Part shown: positions 55,161-64,000 of the stretch, in pieces | Position numbering within the stretch: the first letter of the stretch is position 1 | Layout of the letters: every line of letters starts with the position of its first letter | Assembly: GCA_033725935.1 (NCBI GenBank) | Contig: MU867117.1 | Span: 124,001-188,000 of the forward strand | Origin: Cladorrhinum sp. PSN259 | Lineage: Eukaryota > Ascomycota > Sordariomycetes > Sordariales > Podosporaceae | Direction: 5' to 3' | Length of the DNA stretch: 64,000 bases | The notes under the pieces: model-generated | Database searches by the model: none | Told to the model about the DNA's origin: nothing | The model's input: the letters and a program-made list of their open reading frames with translations, nothing else | Program-made: the position numbers and the translations under genes

Positions 55161-56474
55161 TCACCAATATCGCAGGTAAGGCCCGTGTTGGAGCCAAAGG
55201 AACCTATGCCCGCAGATGCCTGTCACAAAGTCGCAGAGGAGAGTCAGTTCTTTGTGACTTTTCTTTGACCACTTGATCGGCAGACATCTTGATATTTGGT
55301 GAAAAGTGATGTGGAGGGTGTCACTACTTACAGGTCATCTGGTCGCTGGAAAATTGCCCGAGGTCAGCATGAGATTCCAAAACGTTACGAAAAGGAAGAT
55401 ACAACCCACCATCCATCTATCTTGTCAATCCACCGCAAACACTTGGGGCATTGTTTTGCCCCGCTCTGCTGAATGTGCGTCTCGCTGGCTCTGTTGTCTC
55501 GCTCACGTTGAATACGCTCCAGCAGCTCAGGGTCTGTATGAGTGCGAGCGGGAGGCTGCTTCGCTGTCGCTGGCGAGCTCTGTGAGCCGTTCTTGGCAAT
55601 CTGGCTCTCCTCTTGGAGAACGGAGTCCCACTCCTCGCAAGTCACTCCGGCGTGCCAAGCGCACTTGTGACTGAAACAAGTCTTTTTCTGGCACTTGTCA
55701 CAAGTGACGATTGGCTGGCTGCTTCCGCCGGCGTGCAATTGACCGTTGCCGCAGCCTGCAGCACACTGTGGGAGCCATCAGTCTTGAAGCCAAGTGTAAA
55801 GAGAGTAAAACGCTACATACCCAAACAAAGTCCCTGTCGGCCTCCAAAAGCCGCTGAAGACGCAAATCCTCGTACCTTTGGATCGTCTCGGGATCCGCGT
55901 ACCTCTGGATGGTGTCCTCAGAGACTGTAGCGGGGCATTCCGGGCAGGGAATATCAAAGGGTAGCGTAGAGCGTAGACTGTAATTAATGGAGTCCCGGAG
56001 ACACGAGACGCACGTCTGGCCGCGATGGTTGCATTGTGGCGAGAACGGTTCCGAAGGGAATGAAGGGATGGGAAAGGTCACGAAGCAGACTATGCAACGT
56101 TTGGCTGCAGCCTTGGGGTTCTTGGAGGCAGAAGGATCCTTATTGGTGGTGGTAGCGGTAGGGTAATTGGGGTGCAAGAGCTGCCTATGACCTTCGGCTA
56201 ACATGGCGTCGATCTCTTCCTGACTTCTTGTCTTGTCTTTTTGCATGGCCTTCGTGGCGGGGAGGGATTCCTTGGACTTGGAAGGGACTTTGAGTGAAGT
56301 CTTGGTGGCAGGAGCTGAAATTGGAGCGACGAGAGTAGTATCGTTGTCATTGCCCTTCATGGACGTAGAGGTTAAGGCGCTGGCGATGGAATCATCACTG
56401 CTATCGCTAAATTCCGACTCCGAGTCTTCCTCGATGATAATAAAACCGTCGTTTTCTTCAACTGTGGTGCCCAT
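55161..56474 (-). CDS. RBR-type RING E3 ubiquitin ligase
   Basis: Would transfer ubiquitin from an E2 through a catalytic Cys to substrates. Exons 56474-55821, 55765-55410, 55345-55332, 55219-55161; 360 residues, phases close. Acidic Ser-rich N-terminus; RING1 from Cys127 (RCIVCF...QCNHRGQTCVSC...CPECP), IBR about 205-300 (FVWCAAGCGNGQLH, VTCDKCQKKTCFSHKCAWH), then a linker and RING2 (QCPKCLRWIDKIDGCDQMTC). The catalytic Cys337, in GCDQM, is coded across the intron 2 junction; exon 3 has only 14 bp. RING2 continues ICGHRFLW, where the usual FCW zinc Cys is Leu, and stops 15 residues later, so the C-terminus may be atypical or a further exon is missed. Intact frame otherwise. Confidence 0.88.
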
Positions 56475-57382
56475 TGTGACGGAATTATGGGTAGGATCGA
56501 GTAATCGGCACCGAGATCAAAACACTTTCGATGATGGGAGTGATGGCAGTGTTGATGAGAAGAGCTGTTGAAAGCAGGGCGAAAGGGGAATTGACTATCA
56601 GGGCTTTTGAGAAGAGATGCGGGGGAGAAAAAAAGAGGACAGTTTGAAAGGGTTTGTTGCGAGATGATCAACGACAAACGGGGTTCCGTGTGGGGGTGCA
56701 AACGGCTGCGGTGATCTAATATCAGACGGACATCGAGGTCATGCCGACCCGTAATTGACTTTATCAAGTGGGCCACCTCCTGGAGTACTGATAACAAGTC
56801 ACTCAGACTCTGTTTGTAGGATTCGAGCATGAGATCATTGCCCTTTTAGAAAGAAACCTCTCAGTCAGGATGTGTGTACAGCATGATGTGTGTGAACGGT
56901 CTGTTCTTTTGGACAGTCAAAGTAGATCAATCTGTGATAGTAACAGAACTGTTGGACTTGGGGGAGTTTTGGATTCACTGACTCTCATTTGTTGAACAAA
57001 AGGTTGGATTCAGTCGCTTTTGGAATTGACATGATTCGAGACTCTGACCACCACCGTCATTGACTTGTTTCTCGACGCCATCTGGGCTGTCAGCTAGGTG
57101 CAGCAGGGAGTTTTGGTTCAGATATTTTGAGGGGTAACAAAAGGACATGGTGTTCACGGTAATGCAAGCTGGGGTCCGATGTGGAATTATTGAGGAGTTG
57201 AAACCTTGGGTGAAGGGGGATACTGGTAATCAATGACGACGCGATGTAATCTTGTGTTATGAATTACCAGGGGCCACGAGTTGACTGTGTAAGTATTCAC
57301 GTATTGTCGTAACCCATTAGCTCTGCGCGTCAATACACGTACAAAAGGATATTCTGAAGAAAACAAAAGATTCACTATCTAA
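56475..57382. other. Intergenic, no gene seen
   Basis: RBR promoter side and the 3' end of the flavoenzyme gene. A 152-codon minus frame (56372-56830) overlaps the RBR start in another frame and is not family-like. Confidence 0.45.
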
Positions 57383-59472
57383 TTACACAACCCTTGGCCC
57401 GACTTCCCGCCCCTCACTTCCACCATCCTCCCTCTCCCTCCCCAACTCCCATCCAAAACCTCTATACCTCTTCCCCCAAATACCACACCTCCCCGGGGCC
57501 AAAATCCCATTGGGGTCCAACGCATCCTTCAACCGCTCATTAAACTTCCCCAAGGCCCCATCGTTCCACGAATAAGTGCCCGCCACCTGGTCCATCAGTA
57601 CCAAGTGTGTGCGGTACTCTCCGTACCCCTTCTCAGCCGCCTCGTCAACCATCTCCCTCAAGCAAGCTAGCGCTCGCTTCTTCTCCCCCGCATCATCCTT
57701 GTCAAAGACAATCTCGACGATGAGATGCATCTCCCTCAGACCCACGCAGAAAGCAGGGAATAAGTCGATTCCGTACTTGTCGTGGATTCTTTTGCCCAGT
57801 TCAAATAGCTCCGTAGCATCTGTGCCCCGGATGGGACTGACGGGGGAGAAGGCGATGTGAGCGCCATTGGGTGCCCAGTTGACCCAGCGAAGCTCATGAA
57901 TGTCTGGAATTCCCGCTGCTATGCGGTCACGCGACCAGAAATACTCGTCTTCTGGCAGAGTCTTGGGATCGATCTTGCGACAGCCGGGGATCTTGTGGAA
58001 CTCGGAGTCTATCAGTGCTAGTTTGTGCACGCGGATGTGGGCGGGACCGTAGGACATGCCGTAGTAGGCCCAGGTGTGGTCTCCTACGGGAGAGTTGGCG
58101 GCGGCCTCATGGATTATGTTTGAGGGGATTGGACCAGTGCCGGAGTAGAACTTGGATCGGGGGAGACCGCGCGCCGCTATGGATTGCTTCACGTGGCGAA
58201 GTTGGGCTACATTTTCGAGAATGGAGGCTATACGGAGGGGCCGGATGATGTCGATCTGAAAACAAAACAAAGCTTTAGAGCGAGCAAGGGAAAGGGGGGT
58301 CGGGTTTCACTTACCAGAGGAGCAAGGTCTTCTTCGTTCTGGAATGTGTACATCTGAAAGCCGGTCAGCTTTTTGCTCAAGTGACAAGGGCGGCAGCAAA
58401 CGACTCACAAAGCTTTCAAATCCTCCTGGATTCGGCATCAGCGTCATTCCCATCTTGGTGACGATTCCAAAGTTGGACTGAGAGAAGATTCCACTGCGCG
58501 CGGTCAGCTTTTTGCTCTTGCGTCTGGAAGCGCCAATGCATACTCAGAGTACGGCCCAAATCCATATGGGAAGGCCTGCCATGTGTTGTTGCCCGGCAAG
58601 GCACCCATGCCCGTCCTGATCACCTCGCCCGTCGGTAACACCACCTCCAGCCCCGAATGACAGGCCCAGTGGTCACCGTACGGGGTGTAGCCGACGCCTC
58701 TGTCAACTGTATTTCCAATGATCGATCCTCCACCGAGATCGGGGGTGTCAATCCACATGTGGTCCCGAAGCCCTCTTTTCTCTAGCTCATCGTAGAGAGC
58801 ATAAAAGGAGACACCTGGCTCAACGAGACAAGTATAGTCTTCTGGGTTGACGTTGAGAATCTTGTTCATGCGCTTGCCGAGATCAATCGTGACGGAGCCA
58901 CGGACGCGAGGGGCAGCACCACCGTAGCCCACTGCTTACATGATTAGCACATTCCGGGGTTGAAGTCATGGGAGAGTGTTTTTTTACAGTTACGCCCCAT
59001 TGAAATGGGAAAGACCGGGATGAGATATTTGTTGGCCCATTTTACAATCTCTTGCACTTCTTTAGTAGTGCTTGGGTAGACCACGGCTGACGCAACGAAT
59101 TCTTCCTCGTCGAGGATGGTCATCATGTCGTGGGTGTTTGGGTCTGCTCGGCATCAGTGGTTACTCTTGGGCCTTTGGAGATGATGGTTACTGACGCTCC
59201 ATGTACCATCCATCATTAAGAGGCTTATCATTGACCTCCACATGTTCAGCGCCCAGCTTCTCCTTTAACTCGCCGAGAGCCTTTAGAAATTCTTCTCGTT
59301 CAATCCCCCGAGGCACAACCGGTAGTCTCTGACGCTTCTTCTGGGTCTTGGTGCTCCCTTCCAAAACACTGTTCTTTGCCCGTGTGGCTTTCTCCAGCAG
59401 GTACTTTGGGATCCCCGAGTGTACTTCTGGAAGCGTCGGGACCTCGGTTGTGGCTTCGGTCGTGAGAACCAT
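57383..59472 (-). CDS. Vanillyl-alcohol oxidase-type FAD-linked phenol oxidase
   Basis: Oxidises para-substituted phenols (vanillyl alcohol, 4-alkylphenols) with release of H2O2 in characterised members. Six exons: 59472-59196, 59143-58988, 58931-58544, 58493-58409, 58353-58315, 58255-57383; introns of 50-59 bp, phases close, 605 residues. The PCMH-type FAD domain has ISMGRNLGYGGAAPRVRGSV near 138-157 and PDLGGGSIIGNTVDRGVGYT near 225. The cap domain follows, with the motif VGLREMHLIV near 486-495, where VAO has its covalent FAD His (His492 here, from memory of VAO His422). The C-terminus DPNGILAPGRCGIW is the family signature. No signal peptide and no obvious peroxisome signal (ends PRVV), so cytosolic or peroxisomal. 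Intact. Confidence 0.96.
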
Positions 59473-60056
59473 TGTATCTGGGTTGCAGTTGTGTTGCAAG
59501 CGGGTGTATAAGTTCGGCTTATTTTTTGACAACTATAGACACCGTGACGTTGTTGACCCTAAAGAGACCGTCTTATAACTTCGGACATCTGTCGGAAATA
59601 CCAAACCGTAGCATTACCCCGCGAAGGATGGTGGTGAGTTTTGGGGTCTTTTCCCCCACATCTGCCGGCAGATGCTACATACCCTGGTCAGGAGAAACAT
59701 CTTTCCAGTTGCAGCAAGACTCTTGGCCATGCATGCTGTTCTGTTGCCATAAGTGACATTGAAGAGTGAGATGATCAAGAACAGAACATGTAAAATGTTT
59801 CCTAGTCAGAAGAAAGACGGGTGTGGGAATTGTCAAGCAACGGTTCCCCATGTTTCTGGCTGGGCAACTGAAGCAGGGGTGCAGGGGGCCTTTCATGGCC
59901 AGTCCCCAACCGTAACGGTTCAATATCTGATTGGTTCACTCTATCTATAAGACCCCACTGGGCTTGTCATGAACAGAACCCCCGCTTCAGACCCCGCAAT
60001 TGACGTTTTCCCTTCGCCTGGTGTCACCAGCCAAACGATAACTCCCGTCGTACGAC
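59473..60056. promoter_or_regulatory. Divergent promoter region, flavoenzyme and NIF3-like genes
   Basis: 584 bp between two outward-facing starts. TATAA at 59946-59950 is 107 bp before the NIF3-like ATG, inside TCTATCTATAAGACC. No clear TATA on the flavoenzyme side. Confidence 0.6.
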
Positions 60057-60467
60057 ATGGCAGCTCCCGTCGCCCGCTACAAGCTCATCTTTCACGTCCC
60101 TCCCGCGGCGCTCGAGGCCTGTAAGACAGCCATCTTTGCTGCAGGTGCGGGGAGATATCCCGGCCCCGGCAATTACACCGAGTGCTGCTTCACCACTCTG
60201 GGCACCGGCCAGTTCAGACCAGGCAACTCTGCCAATCCGCACATTGGCAAAGTTGGTGCGCTTGAGTATGTAGAGGAGGCCAAGGTTGAGACGCTCTGCG
60301 TGGGAGAGGAGACTGCTAGGAAGGCCGTAGCCGCCCTTAAAAAGTGAGATATGCCCCGCCCCCCGTCTGGTGCTTTGCCACATCGCTGGATGCATGGCTC
60401 ACATTGTGGCAGGGCGCATCCGTACGAGGAGCCGTCTTATGAGGTTTACAAGCTGGAGGACTTTTAA
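60057..60467 (+). CDS. Short NIF3/CutA-like protein
   Basis: Exons 60057-60343 and 60413-60467 (69-bp intron), 113 residues. The chain is the small alpha/beta (PII/CutA-like) domain that is inserted in larger NIF3 proteins: YKLIFHVPPAALEACKTAIF, GRYPGPGNYTECCFTTLGTG, QFRPGNSANPHIGKVGALEY and the end AHPYEEPSYEVYKLEDF. The dinuclear metal half of NIF3 is absent, as is usual for this short fungal form. Function unknown; soluble and probably trimeric (inference from fold). The exon junction falls just before AHPYEEP. High C-ending codon bias and a good TATA box suggest steady expression. Confidence 0.9.
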
Positions 60468-61587
60468 GGAGCAAAGGCAACACATGTACCTATCTACTCT
60501 CAATAAGTCCGCATCTACCAACTCTCCGCACATGTGCAACTCGAACTGAAGGCGGTTAGCCACGATAAGCAAAGCCTCAAGTTGCTTGATGGTGCAAGGC
60601 ATCCTAATAGTTGGCCTTACTAGAGATGCGGGCAGCCAATATTTCGCCCATTTGGGGGTCCCAAACACAGCCGTTGCAGCCACGAGTGTTATCGGCAACA
60701 TGGATGCAAAGTTATCTCAGCCCTACGGACAGAAATTCTCTGATTGAGATGGAACCACTCGCCTCTTAGGGCTGACCTACATGCGTGGCGTGTAAGTGGC
60801 TTGCTGAAGTCAACGGACACTGAACGACATTTTTGTCACACTATTCGTCATGACTCATGCCGTGTAGTTCCATGTAGTACTGCCAGTCACAGGCAGAGCT
60901 TTGGCACATCTCGCCGTTCACGACCTACCTCTACATGTGCTCTGTTTCCCGACTCCAATCTCGCAACCGCAAGAGTAGACTGAAAGTTTGTCGAGGCTTG
61001 CATGGTACCAACTAGAACCCGATGTCGCAAAGACCTTCGCAGTTCGCCCCGAACAGCCATTATCTTGGCCGCCTTGCTGTATCTGGCCATCTCATGCCGA
61101 AGCTAGTGGAAGGCTGCGTCCATATTGCTTCAGGAATCAATATCGCGCCATATCTAGACAAGCCGCCCTCGAGTCTCGAGAAGTTTTCAAGCATGGCCGC
61201 TCGATGGCATGCTGAAGTGTTACTCGGATCCTATCATGTTCAAGCGCGCTGTTAATCAACAAAGCAAATCTACAACCTCACGATACCGCGATTCGGTACA
61301 TCTTCTCACTACAACCAGAGATAGCGCGGCAAAACTTACCACCATGGCCTAACAGATAACAAGTCTTTGACTTTGCATTTCCCAGCCAGCCACTTTGCAA
61401 GCTAAAAGAGGAATCACAGATGGTGTCTTCATCATCGATGTGAAGCAAGCGTGAGCAGAGCTCTCTGACAGGGACAATCCAAGTATAAGTACGACCTTCC
61501 TCTCACTAAAAATCAACATCACTCTCCTCACCAACACAAGCAACTCAGCAAGCCCATATCAAAAAAGCTCAAAGCAAAACACTCAAA
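60468..61587. other. Intergenic, no gene seen
   Basis: NIF3-like 3' region and the promoter of the small gene at 61588; frames are short and unlike any family. A TATA-like AGTATAAG lies about 105 bp before 61588. Confidence 0.45.
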
Positions 61588-61999
61588 ATGTCCACTCAAC
61601 AAACAACCGCTAGCAAGGTACGCAACCACCCCACTCCGCGCGGGCTCCTTCCTCATCACCGACTGTTCTCTTCCCTTCTCGCCTACCTACATGGCCAAAA
61701 TCATCACTGACACAGTTTAACTTTTGCAGTTGCCCGACTCCGCCGGAGGAATCAAAATCGTCAAGGCCGCCTGGGCCAGCGCTCGCATCGAGATCAACAA
61801 GGCCATCGACGCCAAGGAGAAGGCCGAAATCGCCAGCGACCCCAGCACATTCAAGGCCTACGCTCTCAAGGCCGCCATCACCGCTCTCCGTATTGCCATT
61901 GTCGCCATTGTGAACAAGGTGCCCACTTTTTATGATGACGACTTGGTCGGGTATGTTCATGCTCCGGCTGAGGGGGTGCCGCTTGGGGATTATAACTAA
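61588..61999 (+). CDS. Small helical hypothetical protein
   Basis: Exons 61588-61617 and 61730-61999 (112-bp intron), 99 residues; ATG preceded by a CAAAAC-rich leader typical of fungal genes. Ala- and Lys-rich amphipathic helices: IKIVKAAWASARIEINKAID, AKEKAEIASDPSTFKAYALK, AAITALRIAIVAIVNKVPTF, and an acidic end VGYVHAPAEGVPLGDYN. No signal peptide; one hydrophobic stretch (IAIVAIV) is too short for a membrane span. Codons strongly C-ending. An alternative acceptor at 61714 would change the frame and is not used. No family recognised. Confidence 0.7.
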
Positions 62000-64000
62000 G
62001 GGGCCCCCTGGGGAATCGAGGTGCGAGAGGGGAGGTATTAAGACCAGGGTGGAGTTGAGCTACGAGGGCGGGAAAGCTTGATGACGAGGCGTGGCAAGGT
62101 GGTAAGGCGATGGAATATCTTTCATTTATTTCGTGAATGAAGTCTGGGATTTCAGGCTTCATGTGGAGGACTCTGGAGGAGAAGAAACTGGTGCTCTTGA
62201 CATTCGTTTTAGTACTCATGGTGATATCAGAAAATCGGAGGTAGATTGAAAGATAGTTAAATTTCATAACACCCCCCCAGGAGGATGATGAGTAGGACGA
62301 CAGAAAGTTCATCATCTTCTTGCGGGGGGTTTCATTCTGCTGATGGCCAAAATTCGGTTTCTCCTATTTTTGATGCGTGGCATGTGTGACGACAATTGGG
62401 GCTCAATATCTATTCTTCGCTTTCAAGTTTAACCACTGGCAAAGAAAGACGGCGGCAATGGGATTTGGTCTAGTCTTTAGGTGCACGGAAGGAATTTTAC
62501 AATGAACACATAAAAATAGAATAAAAACCGAAAGAATTGTTAGACTTGTATTTTGATCCAATTTTTTATTTTTATTTTAGAATATAGTGGTTCGAAGTAA
62601 ACTCAACGAACATTTGATGTCAAATGTCAACAGTGAGAAGGAGAGCTAAGATTAGCAATCGTCCCGTCACAGCGTTTGTCTTCGTCTCTCTGAGCCGTAA
62701 TTCAATGACAGAACTCCGACACGGGTACTTTTCTTTTCCTCTTCTTCTGGTTAAAAAGTTACCGAATCTAAATAAAACCATATATATATTTGCAAGATAA
62801 AAAACCAAGTCAAAACAACAGCAAATATTGTGAAAATGTTTGACTACATTGTTCACGAGTTTTTGAACGCGAGAATGAAATCAATTCTAGAGATTCTAGC
62901 TAGATAGGCTGATTCGGTAATCGTTGTGGACGTGGTATTAATAAGATTGAGGCGATGATAAATGTATATACGTGTGAGATAAAATATTTCATCATCTTGG
63001 GACGATCTCAATAGGAATGCTAGGTATCTTTGAAGTCTGCCAATATTCCTATGGATAAAAACAATAAAAATTTCTTCACGAATTGGCCGGTGTGAGCAGG
63101 ATAAGAGCGAGTAGCGTGAGCGAGGTTATGGGATGAGATCATGGACAAGTTTGGGCCAGTATCATGAACAGAACGGAATGATCAATCGGTGTTTATGTGA
63201 GAAATACGATCCATAAGACAATACATTATATGACATTAAAAATGCGATCAAATTTCCTGTCACACACAACACACACAAGCCGCGAGAAACTCACTCTCAC
63301 TCCGAGTCCCACATGATACAAATCGGCCCCCCATGCAGTGAGATTGAATGTAACGGCTCTCTGCACGTGTCACACGGTCACCTGGTCTCACTCCGGAGGT
63401 AAACGTCCGCTTCCGGGATCTCTAATTGTGATTTACAAATGTTTCAGACATAACAGCAGTGGAACAAAAAAAATTTGCCATCTGGAAGCGATTGTTGTTA
63501 TATCTATATTTTCAAGAATTAAACATCAGTTGCATGAGATCGGGAATCTTCTTGGCCTCGGTCATTATGAACTGATGAAATTCCAGGGGATCCACCTTTT
63601 AAAACCAAAGGCCGAAGCGGTTCGCTCCCGGCTCGCCCGTTCTCTTCAAACGCTGATCCTTGAACCCTTGAAGATTTGATGCAGTGGAGATCTTCCGGTG
63701 TGTTGAGAGTGGAGAAGTGAGCTTGTTCAGACTTCATCAGTACGAAGTGAGAGATTTCGGTGAGAAATATACACATTTCGATGGGAGTTTTCTCAATAAC
63801 GAATACTTCTCGTGGTGCTCAGCAGATCGTTGCAATTCAAAGGCTTGTAAAGCGGGGTCGATGCAGCTGTCAAGCTTAGCGGCATGTAACAGACACAGGT
63901 CGACACGAGATCCCCTGACCGCTAGTTAATATCGAAAAAGGCCGGGTGCATATGATGGATGGAGAACATCGGAACCTGAAAATGTTCTGCGCATAATGAT
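62000..64000. other. 2-kb stretch without a supported gene
   Basis: AT-rich around 62480-63080. A 113-codon plus frame at 63338 starts with GTG and has no domain. Nothing else recognised up to the window end. Confidence 0.4.

Noticed and set aside
1..64000. CRISPR array, prophage or bacterial operon
   Set aside because: Intron-rich fungal genes throughout; the tandem repeats are ankyrin-coding or minisatellite with no spacer structure.

Overview
The window reads as a chromosome segment of a filamentous ascomycete (Pezizomycotina). Most genes are split by short GT-AG introns of about 46-116 bp, and the protein families are typical of these fungi: highly reducing polyketide synthase, CFEM receptor, NACHT-ankyrin protein, DUF7924, vanillyl-alcohol oxidase. 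I cannot name the genus from sequence alone. Exon models were built by hand. For each spliced gene the exon phases close and the joined protein matches its family, but no transcript or database evidence was available.

Region 1 (1-15.6 kb) is the right-hand part of a biosynthetic gene cluster that runs off the left edge. It holds a truncated highly reducing PKS (KS-AT-start of DH), an FSH1-type serine hydrolase, a 14-TM-type MFS exporter, a DUF829/PaxU-like hydrolase, a CFEM-seven-helix receptor and a single-exon P450. A plausible reading is that the PKS builds a reduced chain, the hydrolases release or trim it, the P450 oxidises it and the MFS exports it. The receptor is an unusual neighbour and may only be adjacent. 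No pathway transcription factor, ER, KR or ACP is visible; these may lie beyond the edge.

Region 2 (15.6-39.7 kb) is gene-poor and decayed. It carries broken fragments of a cystathionine gamma-synthase-like enzyme, an HNH-domain protein, a C5-DNA methyltransferase, a Ste20-like kinase, an EF-3-like ATPase and a Ty3/gypsy gag. In its middle stands one intact six-exon NACHT-ankyrin (NLR) gene whose ankyrin units are nearly identical at DNA level. Next to its 3' end is a 661-bp MITE-like element with 51-bp terminal inverted repeats, and the locus is bracketed by an inverted repeat of about 140 bp with arms 6.5 kb apart. A small spliced hypothetical gene (36.9 kb) also looks intact.

Region 3 (39.7-62 kb) is more orderly: a DUF7924 protein, an RNase H, two small secreted cysteine-rich proteins separated by a 42-bp minisatellite, an NAD(P)-binding protein, a helical protein with a poly-Glu tail, an RBR-type RING protein, a six-exon vanillyl-alcohol-oxidase-type flavoenzyme, a short NIF3/CutA-like protein and a small helical protein. 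The last 2 kb show no convincing gene. I found no tRNA, rRNA or CRISPR array.
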